NCBI GenBank assembly: GCA_018242665.1
Contig: JAFEBL010000038.1
Span: forward strand, 1 to 35,217
Length of the DNA: 35,217 nucleotides
DNA from: Nitrospira sp.
GTDB taxonomy: Bacteria; Nitrospirota; Nitrospiria; Nitrospirales; Nitrospiraceae
Direction of reading: 5' to 3'
This document shows, piece after piece, positions 8,773 to 16,664 of this stretch (positions are counted from its first letter, which is position 1; each line of letters begins with the position of its first letter). The translations under genes and the position numbers were made by a program. The notes beneath the pieces are model-generated. The model was given only the letters and a program-made list of their open reading frames with translations, did no database searches and was not told where the DNA came from.

Positions 8773-9689
8773 TGAGGCCTCAACGCAAGGGGCGCACACT
8801 TCTCCGGCTGATACTGCTGGCCGGCTGCCTCCCATTCATGATCTACGGCCCCCCATCCGCCCATGGACTGGAAAAGTACGGACGGCCGTTGCCGTCGATG
8901 GACGAACCGGAACATGAGGCCAGGGAAGAGGAAGAGACGCTGTTCGGCGGGTACCTGCTGACAGGCGCCTTCGTGAAAAACCCGACCTTCGCCGCCAGAC
9001 CTGACAATACGGGGCTCGTGGGCATGCGCCACATGCTGCATCTGGAAACCGATCTCTACAAGCAGTATCTGACGTTCTACACCGATCAAAACTTTTTCTC
9101 GGACCGCACCAATGGGTGGATCACGCTGTCTGAATGGGACGCCACTTTTGCCTTTACCGGTGTCATCGATCGATTCAATTGGCGGCTGCAATACGAGCGT
9201 GATGCCCCGCTGGATCGCCGCGGCCTCAAGCAGGCCTATGCCGACGCGCTTGTGACCGCACGATTCCAGGCGATTCAGGACTCCACCTGGTGGCGACGCA
9301 CGTTTCCCAATCAGAACCTCACAGCCTATGCCGGGGCCGGCTGGCTGTTTCACAACAGTCAGTACTTTGCCCGCCCGAACAACACCGGCCGCGCCCTGTT
9401 TCGCTACGTAGCCCATGCCGACCTGGATCTCTACAAGAACAAGGTCGTGCTCTATGGCGATATGAATCTGTTTACCGACCGGGACGCGAGTAATACCCTG
9501 AACCCGTCGGAACTCGACTGGATCGTGGGCATCGCCGTGCGCTGGAAAGACATGGAACTGGCCTTCTATCGGGAGGAAGACCGGCCGTTGGATCAATCCG
9601 GGCTCGTCCAAAAGTATTTTGCGGTACAACTGCGGTTTGCGTTCGATGTGTCCAAGGGAGCGATGGAACGGATCGGTCTCTCGAAGTAA
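8769..9689 (+). CDS. Exported beta-barrel-like protein with internal duplication
   Basis: A 306-residue hypothetical protein with an N-terminal signal peptide (basic MMRPQRKGR, hydrophobic core, likely cleavage after SAHG). The mature protein is rich in alternating aromatic and polar residues, as in outer-membrane barrels. It has an internal repeat: FAARPDNTGLVGMRH...DLYKQYLTFYTDQNFFSDR is matched about 130 residues later by FARPNNTGRALFRY and DLYKNKVVLYGDMNLFTDRD. The C-terminal part (YFAVQLRFAFDVSK) resembles final barrel strands, although it does not end in an aromatic residue. ATG at 8769 overlaps the lipoprotein stop. A second ATG at 8772 and a TTG at 8760 are alternatives. The gene ends 48 bp from the convergent pafA. 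I do not recognise the family; outer-membrane location is inferred. Confidence 0.75.
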   Translation: MMRPQRKGRTLLRLILLAGCLPFMIYGPPSAHGLEKYGRPLPSMDEPEHEAREEEETLFGGYLLTGAFVKNPTFAARPDNTGLVGMRHMLHLETDLYKQYLTFYTDQNFFSDRTNGWITLSEWDATFAFTGVIDRFNWRLQYERDAPLDRRGLKQAYADALVTARFQAIQDSTWWRRTFPNQNLTAYAGAGWLFHNSQYFARPNNTGRALFRYVAHADLDLYKNKVVLYGDMNLFTDRDASNTLNPSELDWIVGIAVRWKDMELAFYREEDRPLDQSGLVQKYFAVQLRFAFDVSKGAMERIGLSK

Positions 9690-9737
9690 GTCAGGACCAG
9701 CAGGTCGGCAACTGCGTATGGGAACACTGATGTCGGG

Positions 9738-11258
9738 CTATATGGAATCGTGTGGCTCGGGTATCACTGATCGCCCGACAAGATGGCCGCGCACATCCTG
9801 CACATAGGTCTTGAACGGATCGGCCATAAAGAACGGCGCAGCACCCCGCAGCTTAAAATTCGACCAGTTGATAATGTAGTCGTACGACGCATGGTCATCG
9901 TATTCACGGGAGGACTCCACCTCCGGCGTGGCTCCCCCGCCGGCCAGGAGGTGACGGACTAACTCTCCCCGGCCAAACGCGCGGGTGTTTCGAGGCGGAT
10001 GGTCCTGCGCCAGTTGGACAACTTTCTCGGTTGTCAGGCGTGGCCCGCGCCCCTCCTCTTCAAGGCCGTAGCAGAGCCCCCGCTCTGGATGGAGATTGTG
10101 GTATTCGAGGTCGAGGCTCTTCAGCATGGGATCATCCCACGCCAGTTGCTCGGCCTCCCGGTAGGTTTCTAGTAACCACAACTTCGACGCCCAATCGATC
10201 CGGCCCACCAACTTCTCATACCCCTGTCGCAGGCCGGTCAGCACCGATTCCCATTGGTCAATCACCCAGTCCGTCTCTTCATCCTGCCCCTGACAATGGC
10301 GTTGAGCGGCCGCAAGAAATTGCTCCTGCACATCAATCGCCGAGATGGTCTGTCCCGACTCCAGCCGGACGAGCCACCGGCGCTCGGGGTCGCGTGAAAT
10401 ATCCTGCAACGCCTCCACCGGCTCACTGATCCCGAGTCCGCGTGGCGCCTGACCGGCCTCGATGAGCTGCAAGACCAATCCCGTGGTCCCCATCTTCAAG
10501 GCGGTGGCGTACTCGGCCATGTTCGAATCGCCGCATAGCAGATGGATACGCCGATATTGGTTCGGATCGGCCAATGGCTCATCCCGGGTGTTCACAATCG
10601 CCCGGTTGTGCTGCACCCATTCGAAGAAATCGTTCACGATGTAGTCAGCCCGTTGGGAGATCTGGAATGGGACGATCGATCGGTCTTGAGCATCCCGCAG
10701 TCCCGGTCGATGCAAAATGAGACCGCCGACCTGTACCCATTCATTGGGGTCAGCCGCACAGCCGATGCGCCCGGATCCGGTAAAGATCTGCCTGGTGACC
10801 AAGAACGTGACTAACGGCCCGAGCCCGCGCCTGGAAAAGGGGAACTGGCGGCTGACCAGGTAATTTTCGTGCGAGCCGAACGTCGCATCGGTTTCGTGAT
10901 CGATGTTGTTCTTGATCAGCGACACCGTCTCGTCCAAACCCAACGCGGTGATGGCCTGTTGAACGATCCGGTCGCCCGCCCGGTCCGATGCCACCAGATC
11001 CGCCAGGGTGGTGCACTCCGGCGAGGCATATTCCAAATGCCCCATGTCGATATACAACCGCCCGGCATTGGTCAAAAACCCGCCATTGCCCGGTGGTTCA
11101 TCATGACCACGATGATGCAGATCGAGCACACCCCGACGATCGACATGAAAAATGTGATCGCGAATACGTTGCGCCACCCAGGACGGAGAGTAGTCCGGCC
11201 GATCCTGGTTGACCAGGAGGCCATACTCCGTTTCGAGTCCGAAAATACGATTCAGCAT
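9738..11258 (-). CDS. pafA: Pup/UBact-protein ligase PafA
   Basis: A 506-residue member of the PafA/Dop carboxylate-amine ligase family (glutamine synthetase fold). PafA uses ATP to form an isopeptide bond between the C-terminal glutamate of Pup and substrate lysines. Features seen are the N-terminal GLETEYG with metal-binding Glu residues 9 and 11, LYIDMGHLEYASPEC containing the candidate catalytic Asp71, KNNID, SHENYLVSRQ, QISQRADYI, NTRDEPLADP and YRRIHLLCGDSNM. It is assigned PafA rather than Dop because it lacks the Dop loop and RWDY...DARGF block, and because its C-terminal region (DYIINWSNFKLRG...DPFKTY) matches the PafA C-terminal domain. It follows prcA by only 9 bp and is the last gene of the proteasome operon. 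Confidence 0.93.
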   Translation of the reverse strand: MLNRIFGLETEYGLLVNQDRPDYSPSWVAQRIRDHIFHVDRRGVLDLHHRGHDEPPGNGGFLTNAGRLYIDMGHLEYASPECTTLADLVASDRAGDRIVQQAITALGLDETVSLIKNNIDHETDATFGSHENYLVSRQFPFSRRGLGPLVTFLVTRQIFTGSGRIGCAADPNEWVQVGGLILHRPGLRDAQDRSIVPFQISQRADYIVNDFFEWVQHNRAIVNTRDEPLADPNQYRRIHLLCGDSNMAEYATALKMGTTGLVLQLIEAGQAPRGLGISEPVEALQDISRDPERRWLVRLESGQTISAIDVQEQFLAAAQRHCQGQDEETDWVIDQWESVLTGLRQGYEKLVGRIDWASKLWLLETYREAEQLAWDDPMLKSLDLEYHNLHPERGLCYGLEEEGRGPRLTTEKVVQLAQDHPPRNTRAFGRGELVRHLLAGGGATPEVESSREYDDHASYDYIINWSNFKLRGAAPFFMADPFKTYVQDVRGHLVGRSVIPEPHDSI

Positions 11259-11267
11259 AACCAGTGA

Positions 11268-12107
11268 TCAGGCGGGATTCGCCGCACGCATGCCGGACGG
11301 CAACAAATCCCCCAACTCCTCGGGACGAAATGCACGGTATTTGGACGAACCGGGCCCATTGCGCTCCAGCAGAATACATTCCACAGACTTCTCGGCAACG
11401 GTCTGCCGCACATGGGCCAGCAAGGAGGCCTTGTCCGGCACACTCGACGCGTCACCCGCAGCCTTATCGACGGATGTGGAAGCGGACGTGTCTTCCTCAT
11501 CCGCAGCATCCGCGGCTGCCTGTGCCAGGGAACCGACCGCCCAGGCACAGAGGGCCATCTCAACCGCCTGCTTCAACGGGGCCTGCTCGAAGCCGGTGTG
11601 CGATTCCAAATATCGCCCCATTTGCGCCTGAACGGCGGCGGTCGCACCCAACGATGCCCAGCGACGACTCTCCTCAAAGGTGCCGTCGTAATTGATGGTG
11701 AGAAACAGATCTCGCTCCGGCCTGGTGCCTAACTCAGCGAGAAGAATCTTCACAATAAACGGGGCCTTGTAGATTTCTTCAAACGCCTGCTTGATGGCGG
11801 GGGCCAACCCGTACTTCATCAATCGGGCGCCGGTCACATCAGACGGAGACCGGTTGAATCCTTCCACATGCGCCATTTCCAACAAGGAGAACCGCAACTT
11901 CTCCAAATCTGCCGGATGCCCCATCCCGCCCAGGGCAATGCGATCGTAAATTTCATACAACTTCGGCGTGCCCCGACTCACGGTGAGCATCAGAATCCCG
12001 TCGGCACAGGCGGACGCCACAACCGGCGCGCCTTTCGTAAACTGTTCATCGAGATAATGCCGCCGGTTGCCGACTGCCTCAATCCATCGATAGGGTTCTT
12101 CGTACAT
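11268..12107 (-). CDS. prcA: Proteasome alpha subunit PrcA
   Basis: A 279-residue non-catalytic alpha-type subunit forming the outer rings of the 20S core, which gate entry and dock the ATPase. The N-terminal MYEEPYRWIEAVGNRRHYL region, GAPVVASACADGILML, KLYEIYDRIALGGMGHPADLE and a TINYDGTFEE strand match bacterial PrcA. It lacks the N-terminal catalytic Thr of beta subunits. Relative to actinobacterial PrcA the C-terminal part carries an acidic, Ala/Ser-rich insertion (about residues 198-225) between helices, which is probably a flexible loop. It lies 59 bp after prcB and 9 bp before pafA in one operon. Confidence 0.93.
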   Translation of the reverse strand: MYEEPYRWIEAVGNRRHYLDEQFTKGAPVVASACADGILMLTVSRGTPKLYEIYDRIALGGMGHPADLEKLRFSLLEMAHVEGFNRSPSDVTGARLMKYGLAPAIKQAFEEIYKAPFIVKILLAELGTRPERDLFLTINYDGTFEESRRWASLGATAAVQAQMGRYLESHTGFEQAPLKQAVEMALCAWAVGSLAQAAADAADEEDTSASTSVDKAAGDASSVPDKASLLAHVRQTVAEKSVECILLERNGPGSSKYRAFRPEELGDLLPSGMRAANPA

Positions 12108-12166
12108 TAGAGATCACCTTTATCAACAATCATGTCTTGGCTATCGCACTGCATGAATCGAGTGGC

Positions 12167-12940
12167 TTACCGCGAACGTACGACTTCTTGTTCGTACAGG
12201 CGTTTCAAATCGCCATCGGCAATCACGCGAACACCGGCGGCGGTAATCAGTTTGACGACCGGATAGAGATTGAGCTCCCGATTCACCCCGCCGGTCGCCG
12301 AGTCGAATTCGGCCGCGCTCGAGAGCAATCGCAACGCCTGAATCGTGGCCTGTTCCTCCGGCAGGGCTGCCAGCGGCTGCGGGCCCCAGGTATTCAAGTA
12401 GTGCAGGATGCCACGGATCGTCGGTGAGCCGGACCCAGACACGGCATATTCGACCGCTTCGAATTCGGCGCCGAGAATGTCGTAGAAATAGATCTTGGCT
12501 GCGCCCTGCTCGTGATCATAGCCGGCGAAAACAGGCACCACGGCCCCGGTGCCCGCCAAGGCAGCAGGCACATTCTCCTTGAGCAACTTGGACACGGCGC
12601 GAAGTTTGCCCTCAAAACTTAACTCCTGCAGTTGTGTGCGACGGTAGTATTTGAAAGAATGCGCCAGTACACGCACCATCTCATAGGCGGTGGCCGGAAC
12701 CCCGGCGATGGCCATCACACTGTGACGATCGATCTCCAGCACCTTATCGGTACGGTCGTACATCACCATGTTGCCGGCGGTGGCCCGGCGATCGCCCGCG
12801 ACCAACACCCCGTCTCGATATTTCAGGGCAAGAATCGTCGTGGCGGTCGGCACCTCAATGCCGGCAGCCGCCGCAACCGGATTACCGAACTGATAGCCCT
12901 GCTCTTTTAAGAGCTGAAAAAAATCTCCCTGCATCCCCAT
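12167..12940 (-). CDS. prcB: Proteasome beta subunit PrcB
   Basis: The catalytic beta subunit of the 20S core. Preferred start is ATG at 12940, which has a GGAAGGGG ribosome site 6 nt upstream and gives 257 residues; ATGs at 12973 and 12961 are weaker. Maturation should expose the nucleophile Thr of TTILALKYRDG (residue 34 from this start), leaving a 33-residue propeptide. Conserved active-site features are AGDRRAT (Asp17 equivalent), DKVLEID (Lys33 equivalent), AVSGSGS and FDSATGG. The residue before the catalytic Thr is Ala (VPTA/TTIL), whereas bacterial and archaeal beta subunits normally have Gly there. It is separated from pup by 133 bp containing a short GGCCT/AGGCC hairpin (13020-13033), and from prcA by 59 bp. 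Confidence 0.93.
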   Translation of the reverse strand: MGMQGDFFQLLKEQGYQFGNPVAAAAGIEVPTATTILALKYRDGVLVAGDRRATAGNMVMYDRTDKVLEIDRHSVMAIAGVPATAYEMVRVLAHSFKYYRRTQLQELSFEGKLRAVSKLLKENVPAALAGTGAVVPVFAGYDHEQGAAKIYFYDILGAEFEAVEYAVSGSGSPTIRGILHYLNTWGPQPLAALPEEQATIQALRLLSSAAEFDSATGGVNRELNLYPVVKLITAAGVRVIADGDLKRLYEQEVVRSR

Positions 12941-13073
12941 TGCGTACCCCTTCCGACTCATTCGCTCCGTCATGTCACGCGGACGCCGGGATCAGGGATC
13001 ACTGCGCGCGTCCAACGAGGGCCTTCCGAGGCCGCGCGTTGCGCGAGCAAGAGCCCTGATTCGGTGGCCGTTC

Positions 13074-13268
13074 TTATTCTCCCGTCCGCTGCCGATATCG
13101 TTCCGCCTGCTTCGGATCCACCTTGCGCATCCGCTTCAAGAGATTGTCCTTATCCGGCGAACCGGTCTCCGGGCGTCGCGGCCCTCCGCCTTCTTCCGAC
13201 GGGCTCGGAGATTTCGGCATCGGATCACCGGGCGCCTCACGACGATCCGGCATCAACATATATCGCAT
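13074..13268 (-). CDS. ubact: Prokaryotic ubiquitin-like protein (Pup/UBact)
   Basis: A 64-residue, highly charged, disordered-looking protein ending in YRQRTGE. This is the Pup-type tag called UBact in Gram-negative phyla: its C-terminal glutamate is joined to lysines of target proteins by PafA. Actinobacterial Pup ends in Gln, which Dop must deamidate first; here Glu is encoded directly. Residues about 38-60 (PDKDNLLKRMRKVDPKQAER) would form the helix bound by the ARC coiled coil. Lysines at 19, 40, 45, 49 and 53 could accept further tags. ATG at 13268 lies inside the end of dop (16-bp overlap) behind an AAAGGA ribosome site; ATGs at 13259 and 13253 are alternatives. Its position between dop and prcB supports the call. 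Confidence 0.92.
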   Translation of the reverse strand: MRYMLMPDRREAPGDPMPKSPSPSEEGGGPRRPETGSPDKDNLLKRMRKVDPKQAERYRQRTGE

Positions 13269-14791
13269 GGTTGTGATTCCTTTCGTTTGGCCCATGCAGC
13301 CAGGGCATCGGCCGGTGACGCCGCAGTTTCCAACAGCGCCGCACAAGCTCGCACGGCATCCGGCTCAAACAGGTCGCCCATCTCCAAGGTGCGCGACCGT
13401 AGCCCCCCGCTGAACTGGACCCGCTCCCACTGCATACCGCTGATCTCCTGAGGAAACCGCCTGACACACAACCCGCGCAGTCCTCCGCGGGTATCCGCAG
13501 GCCCGGCTGCCAACGCCTCGGCAATGTCGCGCTCGGTCGTCATGCGCCAGGTTTTGCCTTCTGCTTCGAGCCCCAGAAACAAGCCGCGCTCAGGGCTCAC
13601 ATTATGATACTCCAGGTCCAAGCTGGCGAGCCACGGATCCTCCCAGGTCAGCCGCTCCTCGCGCATGAACGTCTCCAACAACCACTGTTTGGTTACCCAA
13701 TCCAGCTTGCCGACCAGTGGCGCTCGATCCTGCCCCAGCAAGCGGAGCGTCTCCTGCCATTCGCGCAGAACCCAGTCCGCATCGGGATCACTGCCTCCGC
13801 ACACCCGACTCGCCGCATTCCAATATTCTTCTTGAATGGCCAAGCCGGACCACGTACGCCCATCCTTCAACCGTACCGCTGCCTTCAGCTCCGGATCGCG
13901 CGACAGTTGCTTGATCGCCGCCACCGGCTGTTCCAACTCCACGTTCGGGGCCGCACCGCGCTGGAGCACATCGAGAACCAGCCTGGTGGTGCCGACCTTG
14001 AGGGCGGTCGCGTATTCACACATGTTGGCGTCCCCGAGGATCAGATGCAGGCGCCGGTATTTGGTCCGATCGGCGTGGGGTTCGTCGCGCGTATTGAGGA
14101 TAGGGCGATTGTGCATCGTATCCACCCCCAATTCCGCCTCCATGAAGTCGGCCCGTTGCGAGAGCTGGAAAGAGCCAGGCACATATCCCGACTCCTGCGC
14201 TTCCATTCCGACTTTCCCGGCCCCGGCGATGAGCTGGCGGCTGACCAGAAACGGCAACAATCCGCTCACGAGTTGAGGAAAGGACAACGAGCGCGGCACC
14301 AGGTAATTGTCGTGGCAGCCGTAGCTGTGGCCATGAAAGTCCGTATTGTTTTTGTAGAGCTGCAGGTGCGCCCCGCCGAGTCGTTGATTGCGACGATCAG
14401 CGGCCCGCTGCACGATGCGCTCGCCGGCCCGATCGTGGGCCAGCAGATCTTTGAGGGTGCGACATTCCGGGGTGGAGTATTCCGGATGGGTATGGTCGTT
14501 GTAGAACCGGGCGCCATTCGGTAGCACCAGGTCACTTTTCATCTCGTGGAACGAATAGGGACGGTGGGCATCCAGCTTGGCGAAGTCGTCTTCTTCCTTA
14601 TCCTGCTGCAGACCGGACACCCGGAAGCCTCGCGCATCTTCATGCGGATCTTCCCCTCGGTAGTCCCATCGCCGTTCAAAGTTTTCCGTCAGATGCGCAC
14701 GGACCAATTCCATCGACTCCTCGACCGGATCCACCGCGTCGAGGTCTTCCCTGGTAATGCCGTACTCCGTTTCAATGCCGAAGAGATGCAT
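13253..14791 (-). CDS. dop: Pup deamidase/depupylase Dop
   Basis: A 512-residue PafA/Dop-family enzyme. Dop removes Pup from conjugates and, in organisms whose Pup ends in Gln, deamidates it. Seen are FGIETEYG at the N-terminus, the Dop-specific RWDY...DARGF segment and loop (about residues 41-86), LPNGARFYNDHTHPEYSTPEC with candidate catalytic Asp99, QLYKNNTD, GCHDNYLVPRS, FQLSQRADFM, LNTRDEPHADRTKYRRLH and GDANMCEYATALKVGTT. The loop separates it from PafA. Because the Pup here already ends in Glu, the expected role is depupylation only (inference). It starts 6 bp after the ARC stop and overlaps the pup start, so translational coupling is likely. Confidence 0.93.
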   Translation of the reverse strand: MHLFGIETEYGITREDLDAVDPVEESMELVRAHLTENFERRWDYRGEDPHEDARGFRVSGLQQDKEEDDFAKLDAHRPYSFHEMKSDLVLPNGARFYNDHTHPEYSTPECRTLKDLLAHDRAGERIVQRAADRRNQRLGGAHLQLYKNNTDFHGHSYGCHDNYLVPRSLSFPQLVSGLLPFLVSRQLIAGAGKVGMEAQESGYVPGSFQLSQRADFMEAELGVDTMHNRPILNTRDEPHADRTKYRRLHLILGDANMCEYATALKVGTTRLVLDVLQRGAAPNVELEQPVAAIKQLSRDPELKAAVRLKDGRTWSGLAIQEEYWNAASRVCGGSDPDADWVLREWQETLRLLGQDRAPLVGKLDWVTKQWLLETFMREERLTWEDPWLASLDLEYHNVSPERGLFLGLEAEGKTWRMTTERDIAEALAAGPADTRGGLRGLCVRRFPQEISGMQWERVQFSGGLRSRTLEMGDLFEPDAVRACAALLETAASPADALAAWAKRKESQPCDIC

Positions 14792-14797
14792 CGCGTC

Positions 14798-16549
14798 CTA
14801 AATGATCTGGTTGACCAGCCGCTCTTCCGTCGGCCGGCCGCGGCGGAAGGACGATACGCCCACCACCTGCTCAGGGTGATGATCCAGCAGCTTCAGCCAT
14901 TCCTCCGCCGCGTCATCAGGTGGCAGCATTTCTCCCTCACGATATTCTTCCTGCACCGCATCGAGCAGATCTTGCGCTCGAATACCGTCACCGGATGGCG
15001 CGCTTGCCTCGCCCACGGCACGCTCAATCGCCTTCTCCTTTGCCCGTTGCACGATCGACGAAAGAATTGCGCCGCTGACGAGATCGCCCCGGTACAGCAC
15101 CTTGTTCTGCCCGTTCCGAAGCCTGATCGATAACACGCGATTCTGGTCGCTACGGGAGAAGAGATGGTCCACCACCTGTTCAATGACCGCATGGCGCGCA
15201 GCAGCATGATCCTGCTGATGTTGGGCCAACAGCTCCTGCTCCAGCGGCAGCGCGGCGGTGAGATAGACCGACAGAATCTCGGCGGCCGCGTCGCGAGTCG
15301 GGCGCGCCACCTTGATCTTGCGGTCGATGCGGCCGGGCCGCAAGATCGCTGGATCGATCAAATCGGGCCGATTCGAGGCCAGAATGATCACGACATCCTG
15401 TAGCGATTCGATCCCATCCATCTCGGCGCAAAACATCGGCACGAGGGTGTTATTGATATTAAACGATCGCATCGACCGTCTGGTGCCCAGTACCGACTCC
15501 GCCTCGTCGATAAAAATGAACGGTAAGGCCCCCTCTTTCCGTCTGGCGCGCGCCTTGGCAAACAGATCGCGCACGATCCGTTCCGATTCGCCCAGCCACA
15601 TATTCAAGATTTCGGGCCCCTTGATATGCAGAAACGCGCCGCTCGTGACCGGAGGGTTCTTCGCATTGCCCTCGGAGGCAGACTGCCCCTGCGACTCCCG
15701 CACCAATTGCGAGAGACTGGCTGCCGCCGCCTGCCCGATCAACGTCTTACCGCATCCCGGCGGGCCATAGAGAAGAAAACCCTTCGGCTGCGTAAACTGG
15801 TACTTCGAAAATGTGTCGGCATGCAGCAGCGGATATTCAATCGCTTTCCGAATGGCCTCGATCGCCTGATGCTGGCCGCCGATCTGTTCCCAGGTCACAC
15901 TCGGCACTTCATCCAACAGATGCGCGCGGGCCTGCCGGTTCTCGAATTTCTCGATCGCAATGCGGTATGTCGGCTCAACCCGCACCTCATCACCCGGCTT
16001 GAGGTCTGCATTCAGCAAATCGCTGGAACGCTGCAGAATCAACGCCTGCCGCCCCATCTCCTGCTCGAAACGAATCCGGCCGTCGGGCAGAAGCTCGGCC
16101 ACTTTCAGCACCGGCCCGTTCCGGTCATACCCGAGCGCCTTGATCACTGTGTAGGCCTCGTTGACGAGGATCTGCGTGCCGATCTTGAGGTCCTCCACCG
16201 AGAGTCGCGGATCGGTATTGGCATAATACTCCGCGCCGCCGACCACGATTCGGGCCAGCCCCTCCCCTGGCAGCTCCACCAGAAGGCCCACGCGATTGGC
16301 AGGCGCCGTCAGCTTGGCGACGACATCATTCAGTTTCTTCAATTCACTCTCACGCCGGTCCTGCGTCACCGATTGCGCCATCACCACATGCCGCAATTTA
16401 TACAGCAGCTTCTGGCGAGGATCGCCGTCGGGAAACGCGGCCAGACATTCGTCTATCAGTTCGATCGGATCGGCCGACACCGCGGCTTCACGGGGCGGCG
16501 ACGGCTGCCCCCCCTGGGCCGGCTGATCCGGATTGCGATGGTCACTCAT
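14798..16549 (-). CDS. arc: Proteasome-activating AAA ATPase ARC/Mpa
   Basis: A 583-residue AAA ATPase that forms the hexameric unfoldase feeding pupylated proteins into the 20S core. The N-terminal part (about residues 30-90) is helical and charged as expected for the Pup-binding coiled coil. It is followed by two OB-type beta domains (about 90-220) and one AAA module with Walker A GPPGCGKT (262-269) and Walker B FIFIDEAE (Asp348, Glu349). The pore-lining region and the NRPDLIDPAILRPGRID segment are typical. The protein ends in RLVNQII; the usual Mpa/ARC end GQYL supplies a Tyr that docks into the alpha ring, and no Tyr is present here. ATG at 16549 follows a strong AGGAGG site. It leads the proteasome operon. 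Confidence 0.94.
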   Translation of the reverse strand: MSDHRNPDQPAQGGQPSPPREAAVSADPIELIDECLAAFPDGDPRQKLLYKLRHVVMAQSVTQDRRESELKKLNDVVAKLTAPANRVGLLVELPGEGLARIVVGGAEYYANTDPRLSVEDLKIGTQILVNEAYTVIKALGYDRNGPVLKVAELLPDGRIRFEQEMGRQALILQRSSDLLNADLKPGDEVRVEPTYRIAIEKFENRQARAHLLDEVPSVTWEQIGGQHQAIEAIRKAIEYPLLHADTFSKYQFTQPKGFLLYGPPGCGKTLIGQAAAASLSQLVRESQGQSASEGNAKNPPVTSGAFLHIKGPEILNMWLGESERIVRDLFAKARARRKEGALPFIFIDEAESVLGTRRSMRSFNINNTLVPMFCAEMDGIESLQDVVIILASNRPDLIDPAILRPGRIDRKIKVARPTRDAAAEILSVYLTAALPLEQELLAQHQQDHAAARHAVIEQVVDHLFSRSDQNRVLSIRLRNGQNKVLYRGDLVSGAILSSIVQRAKEKAIERAVGEASAPSGDGIRAQDLLDAVQEEYREGEMLPPDDAAEEWLKLLDHHPEQVVGVSSFRRGRPTEERLVNQII

Positions 16550-16560
16550 ACTGTTCCTCC

Positions 16561-16583
16561 GGATGATACGACTCCGGTCATCC
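16561..16583. promoter_or_regulatory. Inverted repeat upstream of arc
   Basis: GGATGA (16561-16566) and TCATCC (16578-16583) form a perfect 6-bp inverted repeat with an 11-bp spacer, immediately upstream of the arc ribosome site. The 115-bp gap between htrA and arc shows no convincing -35/-10 pair, so the proteasome genes may depend partly on read-through from the htrA operon. The repeat could be an operator or a leader hairpin. Confidence 0.25.
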
Positions 16584-16664
16584 TAACAGGTTGTGGAGAA
16601 GCTGTGCCAGGGACGGGCCAGAGGCTTCGACACCGGGGGCGCAACCCGTTCAACCCTCTCACGT

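Noticed and set aside
8679..9629. 316-codon minus-strand frame
   Set aside because: Antisense to the barrel-like protein, which has a signal peptide and internal repeats.
13604..14524. 306-codon plus-strand frame
   Set aside because: Antisense to dop, which has all family motifs.
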